A stretch of 64,000 nucleotides of DNA, taken from Micromonospora_E sp048060115 (GTDB taxonomy: Bacteria > Actinomycetota > Actinomycetes > Mycobacteriales > Micromonosporaceae). The notes under the pieces were generated by a model. It was given only the letters and a program-made list of their open reading frames with translations, was not told the DNA's origin and ran no database searches. Shown in pieces: positions 18,401 through 25,455 of the stretch. Each line of letters begins with the position of its first letter. Position 1 is the stretch's first letter. The stretch spans positions 82,793-146,792 of the forward strand of contig NZ_JBHMIM010000007.1 in NCBI RefSeq assembly GCF_048060115.1. The letters run 5' to 3'. The position numbers were made by a program, and so were the translations under genes.

Positions 18401-20188
18401 GCGGGTGGTGGTACGCCGTTGGCGCAGGTGACGTTCCCGGAAGGCGGCGGCACCGGTTGGCAGTCGGCGGCGTTCGCCGAGCCGGTGGCGGTGACGGCGG
18501 GTACGACGTACGTGTTGTCGTACTACGCGCCGAACGGCAACTACTCCTTCGACTCCGGGTTCTTCGGTTCCGCGTACAGTCGCGGTCCGCTGAGCGCTCC
18601 GGCGGAGGACAACGGCGTCTACCGGTACGGATCGGGCGGCGCGTTCCCGACCGAGACGTACGGGGCGGCGAACTACTGGGTCGATCCGTACTTCCTGCCG
18701 AGCGAGGCGGGCCCGACGCCGACGCCGTCGCCGACCGGCGGACCGGACTCCGGCGGACCGACCGTCTCGGCGACCACCCCGACGGCCGGCGCGACCGGCA
18801 CCATCGTGGACGTCGTCGTCGGCGCGGTGTTCGACGTCGACGTCGACGAGACGTCGGTGGAGTTCGAGCTGCGGGACGCCGACTCCGAGCTGGTCACCGG
18901 CACCGTCGGCTACGACGAGTCGACCCGGCTGGCGAGCTTCACCCCCGACGCCCCGTTGCGGTCACTGCACACGTACACGGCTTCGGTGCGGGCCAGCGTC
19001 GGCTCCGCAGCCATGCCGGAGCCCCACTCCTGGTCGTTCGGTACGACGTACGGCGAAGACGTGGTGACCATGTTCGAGCCGAACGCGGTGCCGCAGCAGT
19101 CCTCGTCCGGCGACGGCAACGCGGTCGAGGTGGGCGTCAAGTTCACGCCGTCGGTGGACGGGCAGATCGTGGGGATGCGGTTCTACCGGGGTCCGGGGAA
19201 CACCGGTAGCCAGGTGGGCCGGTTGTGGCCGGCGGGTGGTGGTACGCCGTTGGCGCAGGTGACGTTCCCGGAAGGCGGCGGCACTGGTTGGCAGTCGGCG
19301 GCGTTCGCCGAGCCGGTGGTGGTGACGGCGGGTACGACGTACGTGTTGTCGTACTACGCGCCGAACGGCAACTACTCGTACGACTCGGGGTTCTTCGGTT
19401 CCGCGTACAGTCGCGGTCCGCTGAGCGCTCCGGCGGAGGACAACGGTGTCTACCGGTACGGCTCCGGTGGCGGATTCCCGGACAATACCTACAATGCGGC
19501 GAACTACTGGGTCGATCCGCTGCTGATTGCGGACACGGGAGGGGGCGATTCCGAGCCGGAGCCGACCCCGTCCCCGGGTGATCCGGAGACCTCGCCGAGC
19601 CCGTCGCCGAGCGGTTCGCCGTCGCCGGGAGCGTCGTCGGAGCCGATTCCGAGTGGCTCGCCGTCACCGACCCCGGATCCGGAGCCGAGCCCGAGTGATC
19701 CCCCGGCACCGCCGGTGAGCATCTTCGGCCCGGACGACGTGCCGGCCGCCGTGAACTGGGCGGACACCGACGCCGTCGAGGTAGGTGTGCGATTCCGCTC
19801 TGATGCGGCCGGGAACGTCACCGGTGTCCGCTTCTACAAGGGGCCGGCGAACACCGGCACCCATCGTGGTTCGCTGTGGTCGGCGGAGGGCGTGCGATTG
19901 GCGAGCGCGGTGTTCACCGACGAGACCGAGTCCGGCTGGCAGACCGTGACGTTCGACCAGCCGGTGCCGATTCTGGCGAACACCACCTATGTGGCCTCTT
20001 ACCACACATCGGTCGGCCAGTACGCGGTCACCGCGAACCAGTTCGCGGAGACGGAGCTCGACCGCTCCCCGCTGCACGTGCTGGTCGGCGGCGGTGCCTA
20101 CCATTACGACCCGTACGGCTGGGTGTACCCCGGCCACTCGGTCAACCACAATTACTGGGTGGATGTCGTGTTCACGCCTAACTCTTGA
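15488..20188 (+). CDS. Giant secreted protein: dimethylformamidase-beta-like domain, Ig-like domains and four DUF4082 domains
   Basis: About 1566 residues. The order is: signal segment (~res 17-42, ending ASAS); a domain like the N,N-dimethylformamidase beta subunit (~res 45-530, with YRLGWYGGDGAR, YNRPF, HDEYWSP and FTGNEVYWKVRWE); and an Ig-like segment (~540-640). These are followed by DUF4082 copy 1 (~650-810), an SbsA-type Ig-like domain, DUF4082 copy 2, a second SbsA-type domain, DUF4082 copy 3, a Ser/Pro linker (~1360-1415) and DUF4082 copy 4. No membrane or sortase anchor follows. The GTG at 15488 has a good ribosome site, and the frame is open to 15461. A role in binding or modifying the exported polysaccharide is inferred from location and domains. 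The real substrate is unknown. Confidence 0.8.
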   Translation: MKAVIPRLVERVSRQILVVATSIVLMATLVIAMPAASASTDPCAPPVNLIACENSKPGTPSSVWDIWQVGDPSIQGFATDISVNVGDQVGFKVQTDAAAYTVKVYRLGWYGGDGAREWATLTPPLPLPDNSAEDCVRATDTQIFDCGAWETGATWNVPVNAVSGVYIARLIRSDTGGDSHIPFIVRDDTSTSKMVFQTSDTTWQAYNRYGGADFYSGESPARRAYKLSYNRPFATRGQAQGRDFLFSNEYPMIRFMERNGYDVSYISGLDADLRGELLLNHQVYVSVGHDEYWSPTQRSNVEAARDAGVHLAFFTGNEVYWKVRWEDSVDGNGTPYRTLVCYKETWDNARIDPSDEWTGVWRDPRFPTGEVREPENALVGNLYMANNTDLAMQVPAEQGQLRFWRETGVAELAPGQTATLAPHTVGYESNEDLDNGFRPEGTFRLSTTTGYTPEYLVGYGPLSKAGDTTHHMTMYRAPSGALVFGAGTIQWAWGLDAEHDGGSGAPADPAIQQATVNLFADMGVQPTTPMATIVVTGASTDTLAPTVTVTGPADGAGVSHGEPVVITGTASDAGGGLVAGVEVSTDGGDTWHPATTGTHSWSYEFLAFDTSSQVVLARAVDDSGNIGEPSDPITLSVTGPYSLFGQTVPGTPAFVERAGNGDPLDPQPAVEVGVRFTPQIDGLITGLRFYKGEGNDGEHRGTLWSNGGSVLATAVFTDETDTGVQRVSFPSPVPVSAGTSYVASYFAPEGRYASDDGFFLYDDHVSGPLVAPQTQPTVGNGLYRYGAGFPNESWNGANYYVDVTFVTADAAPPVVSSTVPTPQAANVPTEVNPAVVFSKPVDETSIDFDLVDADDNPVPGTVSYDDETRRATFTPAVPLADTTTYTATVTASDTDDIAMAAPYSWSFTSEFSDLVVTLFDTEVTPLTTASGENLPVEVGVKFTPSVDGQIMGMRFYRGPGNTGSQVGRLWPAGGGTPLAQVTFPEGGGTGWQSAAFAEPVAVTAGTTYVLSYYAPNGNYSFDSGFFGSAYSRGPLSAPAEDNGVYRYGSGGAFPTETYGAANYWVDPYFLPSEAGPTPTPSPTGGPDSGGPTVSATTPTAGATGTIVDVVVGAVFDVDVDETSVEFELRDADSELVTGTVGYDESTRLASFTPDAPLRSLHTYTASVRASVGSAAMPEPHSWSFGTTYGEDVVTMFEPNAVPQQSSSGDGNAVEVGVKFTPSVDGQIVGMRFYRGPGNTGSQVGRLWPAGGGTPLAQVTFPEGGGTGWQSAAFAEPVVVTAGTTYVLSYYAPNGNYSYDSGFFGSAYSRGPLSAPAEDNGVYRYGSGGGFPDNTYNAANYWVDPLLIADTGGGDSEPEPTPSPGDPETSPSPSPSGSPSPGASSEPIPSGSPSPTPDPEPSPSDPPAPPVSIFGPDDVPAAVNWADTDAVEVGVRFRSDAAGNVTGVRFYKGPANTGTHRGSLWSAEGVRLASAVFTDETESGWQTVTFDQPVPILANTTYVASYHTSVGQYAVTANQFAETELDRSPLHVLVGGGAYHYDPYGWVYPGHSVNHNYWVDVVFTPNS
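18291..18690 (+). repeat. Internal direct repeat, copy A (DUF4082 copy 2)
   Basis: About 400 bp that recur at 19122-19521 at a constant offset of 831 bases. The first ~340 bases differ at only about ten positions that I can count by eye, many of them synonymous. This is far closer than to DUF4082 copies 1 and 4 of the same gene. Confidence 0.85.
19122..19521 (+). repeat. Internal direct repeat, copy B (DUF4082 copy 3)
   Basis: Second copy of the near-identical in-frame repeat starting at 18291. Near-identity at synonymous sites points to recent duplication or gene conversion. Confidence 0.85.
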
Positions 20189-20190
20189 GG

Positions 20191-20243
20191 TCAGTCACGG
20201 CGAAGCCGTTGAATCATCGGCAGGGCGGCTTCGCCGTGACTGA
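20191..20243 (+). terminator. Perfect 18-bp hairpin between the giant gene and the GT4 gene
   Basis: TCAGTCACGGCGAAGCCG (20191-20208) and its exact complement (20226-20243) enclose a 17-base loop. The hairpin starts 2 bases after the stop codon of the giant gene. It ends immediately at the GAAAGGG ribosome site of the next gene, whose GTG is at 20255. It lacks a T-run. It could terminate transcription or attenuate expression of the downstream gene. Confidence 0.7.
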
Positions 20244-20254
20244 AAGGGACATTT

Positions 20255-21469
20255 GTGCGCATCCTCACTTGCCTGCACACGATGGAGATCGGCGGCAGCC
20301 AGATCAACGCCATCGAGATCGCGGCCACCGTCGCCGCACTCGGGCACGAGGTGATCATTTACGGGCCGGACGGCGAACTGCGCGCCATGGTCGAGCAGTG
20401 GGGGCTGGAGTTCATCGAGGCCCCGCCGAAAGGTGAGGCACCGTCGCCGCGAAACGTGGCATCGATCGCCGACGTGGTGCGCCGACGTGCCGTCGATCTG
20501 GTCCACGCCTACGAGTGGGCACCGACACTGGAGGCCGCCTACGGCGCGTACCTGCGGCAAGGGGTCCCGCTGGTGGTCACCGTGCTGTCGATGGAGGTGC
20601 CCGCCTGGGTGCCCCGGCACCTGCCGCTGATCGTCGGCACCGAGCAGCTCGCCACCGAGGAGCGGCCACACCGGGCCGAGGTGCACGTGATCGAACCGCC
20701 GATCGACACCGCGGCAAATGCTCCGGTGGCCGACCCGGCACCAGCCCGACGCGGCCTCGGGCTGGCCGACGACGAGATCGCCATCGTCTCGGTCTCCCGC
20801 CTGGTGCCGGAGCTGAAGCTGGAAGGTCTGCTCGCCGCGACGCGGGCGATGGCCCAGCTCGACCCGGCGCTTCGGATGCGGCTGCTGATCGTCGGCGACG
20901 GCGAGTCACGGGCCGAGATCCAGCAGACCGCCGACAAGACCAACGCCGACCTCGGGTTCGACGCCGTCCGGCTCACCGGCGCCATGCTCGACCCACGCGA
21001 CGCGTACGCCGCCGCCGACATCGTGATCGGCATGGGTTCGTCCGCGCTACGGGCGATGGCCTTCGGCAAACCGGTTGTGGTCCAGGGCGAGCAGGGATTC
21101 TGGCTGCCCCTCACCCCACAGACGCTGCCGGTCTTTCTCGACCAGGGCTTCTACGGGCTGGGCGACGGCAGCGACGGGACCGACCGGGTGGCCGCCGCGC
21201 TCAGCGAGTTGGGCGCCGCCGAGCCGCAGCACCGCGCGGAGCTCGGCGAGTTCGGCCGCCGTACCGTGGTCGACCGGTTCAGCCTGGCGGCGGCCGGCCG
21301 GCGCCAGGCCGACATCTACCAGCAGGCGATGGATCGGCGGCTGAACCTGCCGCGCCGCGCTGGTGCCCTCGCCCACCCCACCGCGCACCTGCTCAACTTC
21401 AAGGCGCACCTGGCCCGGCAGCGCTTCACCGCTGGTCGGACCCCCGCCGGGACCGGCAATGACAGCTGA
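20255..21469 (+). CDS. Family 4-type glycosyltransferase
   Basis: 404 residues with the two-Rossmann GT-B fold. The N-terminus RILTCLHTMEIGGSQIN carries the Gly-Gly-Ser acceptor loop. The C-terminal domain shows VSRLVPELKLEGLL, LLIVGDGESRAEI and the terminal donor-binding region YAAADIVIGMGSSALRAMAFGKPVVV. This canonical site often reads EGFG.PxxEAMA.G, and here the Glu is absent. The start has a GAAAGGG ribosome site. It overlaps the Wzx-like gene by 11 bases, so the two are coupled. It presumably extends the repeat unit on the lipid carrier. Confidence 0.82.
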   Translation: MRILTCLHTMEIGGSQINAIEIAATVAALGHEVIIYGPDGELRAMVEQWGLEFIEAPPKGEAPSPRNVASIADVVRRRAVDLVHAYEWAPTLEAAYGAYLRQGVPLVVTVLSMEVPAWVPRHLPLIVGTEQLATEERPHRAEVHVIEPPIDTAANAPVADPAPARRGLGLADDEIAIVSVSRLVPELKLEGLLAATRAMAQLDPALRMRLLIVGDGESRAEIQQTADKTNADLGFDAVRLTGAMLDPRDAYAAADIVIGMGSSALRAMAFGKPVVVQGEQGFWLPLTPQTLPVFLDQGFYGLGDGSDGTDRVAAALSELGAAEPQHRAELGEFGRRTVVDRFSLAAAGRRQADIYQQAMDRRLNLPRRAGALAHPTAHLLNFKAHLARQRFTAGRTPAGTGNDS

Positions 21470-23039
21470 CCCCACGGCCCCGGCTCCGCTCGGTGGCCGG
21501 GTGAAGCGTGCCCTGGCGTGGAGCACGCTGAACAGCATCGCCCTGCGGTTCGGCAGCCTCGGGGTGGGCATCCTGCTCGCCCGGCTGCTCGCGCCGGAGG
21601 AGTTCGGTGTGTTCGCGGTCGCGCTGACCGTCCAGACGATCGTCATCTCCCTGGCCGACCTGGGGATGAGCGCCGACATCATCCGGCACGGGGTGCAGGG
21701 CCGGGCCGGCACGGTGACGACGATCTCGACGGTAGCGGGGGTGTTGCTGGCGAGCGGGATGTTCCTGGCCGCCTGGCCGGTGGCCGCCGCGATGGGTAGT
21801 CCGCAGGCCACCCCGGTCGTCCAGGTGATGTCGCTGACGCTGGTGCTCAGCGGGCTGTCCGTGGTGCCGTACGCGGTGATGCAGCGGGAGTTCCGCCAGC
21901 GGGCCCAGTTGGGCCTGGACGGGGCCAGCCTGGTGCTCAGCACGGTGGTGACGGTCGGCCTGGTGCTGCTCGGGATGGGCGCGATGGCGCTGGCCATCTC
22001 CCGGGTGTTGGCCCAGTCGATGGTGACCGTGCTGCAGTTCCTGCTCACCCGGTCGCGTCCCAGGTTCGGATTCGACCCGTCGGTGGCCCGTAGCCTGCTC
22101 CGGTTCGGTGTGCCGCTGGCCGGTGCGAACGTGTTGTCCTGGGTGGTGATGAACGTCGGCCACCTCACTGTCGGCGCCACCGCCGGAGCGGTGATGCTCG
22201 GCCTCTACACGTTGGCGTTCAACATCTCGACCTGGCCGATGAGCGCACTCGGGGTCGCGATCCGGGCGGTGGCGCTGCCGGCGTTCGCCACCGTCACCGA
22301 TCCCCGCCGCAAGGCCGCCGGATTCGTTTCGGCGGCCGCGTTGACCTGGAGCCTCGCCCTGCTGGTCGGGGTGCTGCTGTCCGGGCTGGCCAGCGTCGTC
22401 GTGCCGCTGTTGTACGGGCAGCGGTGGTCGATGGCGGCCGACGCCCTGGCTGGGCTGGCCTTCTTCGGCGCCTTCCGGGTGCTGTTCGACCTGGTGGCGA
22501 CCTTCCTCATCGCCGTGGGCGCGAGCCGGGCGTTGTTCGTGGCCCAGGTGGTCTGGCTGGCCGCGCTCTTTCCGGCGGTCGTCTTCGGCGTGCGCTGGTA
22601 CGGGTTGGCCGGTGCGGGCGTCGGGCATGCGCTGGTCTGTGCCCTGATCATCCTGCCGATGTACGCGATCGCGTTGCGGCGTCACGGCGTACGGCTGTGG
22701 TCGTTGACCGGCGCGTTGGTCCTGCCATTGGTCGTCGCGGTGCCGGCGGTGGTGCTCGGGTTGTTCGTGGTCCGTTCCCTGCCGGGTGCCCTGTGGCAGC
22801 TGCTGGGTGGCGGCACGGTGATGACCGTGGCGTTCGTCGGTCCGCTGCTGCCCTGGTTGCGACGCCGCCTGCGGGAGCTGAAGGACGCCGGCCAGACCGC
22901 TGGCGAGCCGGCAGCACCGACCGCTGCGGCGGCTCCGTCCGGTCCGACCGGCGCGGCGCCGGCCACCGTTTCCGAGCCGGCCGGTTCAGCGGATCCGGCC
23001 GGACCGCCGACTCCACTCGTCACTGCGACCAGAGCCTGA
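21459..23039 (+). CDS. Wzx-like polysaccharide flippase (MOP superfamily)
   Basis: 526 residues with about twelve or more hydrophobic helices between ~res 20 and 470. It starts with the typical GRVKRALAWSTLNSIALRFGSLGVGILLARLLAPEEFGVFAVA segment (in part), the signature opening of polysaccharide-export flippases of the MOP superfamily. The last ~60 residues are an Ala/Pro-rich tail. The ATG at 21459 lies inside the end of the GT4 gene, and the frame is open further upstream without homology. Its role would be to translocate lipid-linked repeat units for the Wzy-like polymerase. Confidence 0.85.
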   Translation: MTADPTAPAPLGGRVKRALAWSTLNSIALRFGSLGVGILLARLLAPEEFGVFAVALTVQTIVISLADLGMSADIIRHGVQGRAGTVTTISTVAGVLLASGMFLAAWPVAAAMGSPQATPVVQVMSLTLVLSGLSVVPYAVMQREFRQRAQLGLDGASLVLSTVVTVGLVLLGMGAMALAISRVLAQSMVTVLQFLLTRSRPRFGFDPSVARSLLRFGVPLAGANVLSWVVMNVGHLTVGATAGAVMLGLYTLAFNISTWPMSALGVAIRAVALPAFATVTDPRRKAAGFVSAAALTWSLALLVGVLLSGLASVVVPLLYGQRWSMAADALAGLAFFGAFRVLFDLVATFLIAVGASRALFVAQVVWLAALFPAVVFGVRWYGLAGAGVGHALVCALIILPMYAIALRRHGVRLWSLTGALVLPLVVAVPAVVLGLFVVRSLPGALWQLLGGGTVMTVAFVGPLLPWLRRRLRELKDAGQTAGEPAAPTAAAAPSGPTGAAPATVSEPAGSADPAGPPTPLVTATRA

Positions 23040-23057
23040 AAGAAGGTAGACGTTCCG

Positions 23058-24164
23058 ATGCGATCCCGTCGTCCGTTGCTGCCCAGGACCCGAGTACCGG
23101 CACCGGCACCGGCCGGCGTCGCGGCCCGTACGCCGCGTGTCTCGGTGATCACCCCGGCCTACAACTACGGTCACTTCCTGCCCGAGACCGTCGGCAGCGC
23201 TCTTGGCCAGCAGGGTGTCGAGGTGGAGCTGATCGTCGTCGACGACCGTTCCACCGATGACACGCCGCAGGTGCTGGCCGAGCTTGGGCGCGACGAGCCC
23301 CGGTTGGTGGTCGTGCGCAACGAGACCAACCACGGACCGTGTGACGCCTTCAACGACGGGCTGGCGTTGGCGACGGGCGAGTTCATCGTCCGACTCGACG
23401 CCGACGACCTGCTGACCCCGGGTTCGCTGGCCCGCGCGGTGCAGCTGTTCGACCGGTTTCCGGAGGTCGGCCTGGTCTACGGTCATCCGGTGCACTTCCA
23501 CGGTGCGGTGCCGACCGACTTCCGACCCGATGTCAGCGCCTGGACGATCTGGTCCGGCGAGGACTGGATCGCGCAACGGTGCCGGCTCGGCGTCAACTGC
23601 ATCACCACTCCGGAGGCCGTGGTGCGGGCGAGCGTCTACCAGGAGATCGGGCCGTGGGACAACCGGATGCGGCTGGCCTGTGACCTTGGTGCCTGGTTGC
23701 GGGTCGCGGCGGTTTCCGACGTCGGCCGGGTCGACGGGGCGGATCAGGCCTGGCACCGGGAGCACCAGTCCAGCATCAGCGTCACCGACGGTGGCCGCCG
23801 GGTCGATTTGATCGAACGCCGGATCGCCTTCGACACGTTGTTCGAAGGGCCCGGCGGCAAGCTGGCCCGAGCGGCCGAACTGCACGACTCGGCCCGGCGG
23901 GCGCTGGCCACCGAGGCGCTCGAGTCGGCCTGTCACGCGTACGACCGCGGGCTGACCGGCCACGAGCCGGTCGACTGGTACGTGGAGTTCGCGCAGGAGA
24001 CCTATCCCCGGGCCCGGCAGTTGCCGCAGTGGCGTGGGCTGCTGCGGCGGCGACGGGTCGGGGCCCGGCTGGCCCCGTTGGTGCCCGGGTTCGCGGCGAG
24101 CGTCGTGCGCCGTCGGCTCCGCAACGACGCCCGTCACCGGGTCTGGACCCGGCACGGCGTCTGA
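23058..24164 (+). CDS. Family 2 glycosyltransferase
   Basis: 368 residues. The GT-A catalytic domain begins at ~res 26 with RVSVITPAYNYGHFLPET, followed by ELIVVDDRSTDDT, a HGPCDAFNDGL acceptor segment and FIVRLDADDLLTPGSL (metal-binding DADD, ~res 114-117). HREHQSSIS near res 235 fits the family's C-terminal region. The last ~60 residues are basic. The gene follows the flippase by 18 bases, with an AGAAGG ribosome site, and converges with the next glycosyltransferase only 4 bases away, leaving no room for a terminator. Confidence 0.85.
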   Translation: MRSRRPLLPRTRVPAPAPAGVAARTPRVSVITPAYNYGHFLPETVGSALGQQGVEVELIVVDDRSTDDTPQVLAELGRDEPRLVVVRNETNHGPCDAFNDGLALATGEFIVRLDADDLLTPGSLARAVQLFDRFPEVGLVYGHPVHFHGAVPTDFRPDVSAWTIWSGEDWIAQRCRLGVNCITTPEAVVRASVYQEIGPWDNRMRLACDLGAWLRVAAVSDVGRVDGADQAWHREHQSSISVTDGGRRVDLIERRIAFDTLFEGPGGKLARAAELHDSARRALATEALESACHAYDRGLTGHEPVDWYVEFAQETYPRARQLPQWRGLLRRRRVGARLAPLVPGFAASVVRRRLRNDARHRVWTRHGV

Positions 24165-24168
24165 CGGT

Positions 24169-25272
24169 TCAGCCGGCGGCGAGCAGCGGTGGGTAGAAGG
24201 CGGCGAGGTCGTCGCGCAGCCCGGCGACCGTGTATCGCCGCCGGATCGCCTCCGAGGCGACGCCCGCCCGCTTGGCCAGGGCCGCCGGCTCGGTCAGCCA
24301 GGTCGTGCAGGCGTCCTCGACGGCTCGGGCGTAGCCGAGCAGATCGCCGTCGGGGACCGGTGAACAGTGCGTCGGGTCGAAGAACTCCCGCCCGGCGAGG
24401 CCGGGATAGCCGACGACGTACGCGCCGGCGGCCATCGCCTCGGCCGGCGGCATGCCGAAACCCTCCCGGTCGCTGAAGCTCAGGAAGATGGCGCAGCCGC
24501 GCATGATCTCGGCGGTCTGCTGCTCGGTACGCCCGGCGATCAGCGTGAGGTCCCAGCCGTCCAGCACGCCCCGGGAGCGCAGGATGTGCAGGAGGTGGTC
24601 ACGTTCGTCGGCCCGGCGGTGCCCGACGTAGGCGATCTGCTGTCGCCGTGGCCAGGGCCCGGGAGTGAACACCTGCGGATCCACGACGTTTCGGGTGAGG
24701 TGCACCGGGATGCCGGGGAAGGCGTACCGCAGCAGGTCCACGTTGTCGTCGGAGACGGCCAGCAGCGCTGTCATGGCGGGCAGGTCGGCGTACGGTGCGC
24801 CCGGACCGGTCTCGGCGTACGGGATGTGGTCGAAGGTGTCGTAGGCGCGTTGGTTGAACACGACGATCCGCGGCCCGGCGGGAGCGGCGGCCAGTCCGGG
24901 GCCGTACCACTCGGGGACCACCAGGATGTCGCGTGGGCCGAGGACGGTGTCAGCGGCCCCGACGACCGGGGTCTGGTTGGCGAACCAGGTGCAGCGGAAC
25001 GTCGGATCCTTGTGCAGTACGTGGGCCCGGACGCCCATCTCGTTGAGCAGGTCGACGTGTCGGTAGATGACGCGTACCCCGCCGCTGGGTCGGGAGTTGT
25101 CCGGGGCGAGGTAGTAGACCGCTGGCGTCGTGGCCTGGGTGGTCGTCGTCTGATAGGCCGGGAGCTGCCGGCGGTGGATTTCCGCGGCGGTGAGCCGGGA
25201 CCGGACGAAGCCCTTGGCCTGGCCGGCGAGACGGTTGATCACGGGAGAGCTCCGCACGGCGAGGGGTGACAT
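24169..25272 (-). CDS. Glycosyltransferase, GT4/GT1-like
   Basis: 367 residues. The C-terminal half carries QQIAYVGHRRADERD, LTLIAGRTEQQTAEIM and the donor-site sequence FLSFSDREGFGMPPAEAMAAG (in part), with the conserved Glu pair of GT4 enzymes. The N-terminal half has VYYLAPDNSRPSGGVRVIYRH, an acceptor-side Gly-Gly loop typical of the group. It is a soluble or peripheral cytoplasmic enzyme. It is transcribed alone on the minus strand, divergent from the second glycosidase-like gene at 25456. Confidence 0.83.
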   Translation of the reverse strand: MSPLAVRSSPVINRLAGQAKGFVRSRLTAAEIHRRQLPAYQTTTTQATTPAVYYLAPDNSRPSGGVRVIYRHVDLLNEMGVRAHVLHKDPTFRCTWFANQTPVVGAADTVLGPRDILVVPEWYGPGLAAAPAGPRIVVFNQRAYDTFDHIPYAETGPGAPYADLPAMTALLAVSDDNVDLLRYAFPGIPVHLTRNVVDPQVFTPGPWPRRQQIAYVGHRRADERDHLLHILRSRGVLDGWDLTLIAGRTEQQTAEIMRGCAIFLSFSDREGFGMPPAEAMAAGAYVVGYPGLAGREFFDPTHCSPVPDGDLLGYARAVEDACTTWLTEPAALAKRAGVASEAIRRRYTVAGLRDDLAAFYPPLLAAG

Positions 25273-25321
25273 GTGCCGCAGGGATCGTACCTGACCTGGC
25301 CAAGGCTGGTTGGACTACTGT

Positions 25322-25383
25322 CGGTTGCCGGACATCGACCCGGGGAACACGGATTGTAGTGAACAAATCGGACGGTTGCCGGA
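25322..25383 (+). repeat. Direct repeat CGGTTGCCGGA upstream of the second glycosidase-like gene
   Basis: Two identical 11-base copies at 25322-25332 and 25373-25383, 51 bases apart (about five helical turns), lie in the divergent promoter region. A partial third copy, CGGTTGCTG, lies near 25403. It may be a regulator binding site. A possible -10 TAGCAT lies at 25397-25402. Confidence 0.4.
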
Positions 25384-25455
25384 GTGGGGCCGCTGCTAGC
25401 ATCGGTTGCTGCGCCCCGTGTTTGTCTGACTACCGACGGTTTGAGAGAGGTGTCC

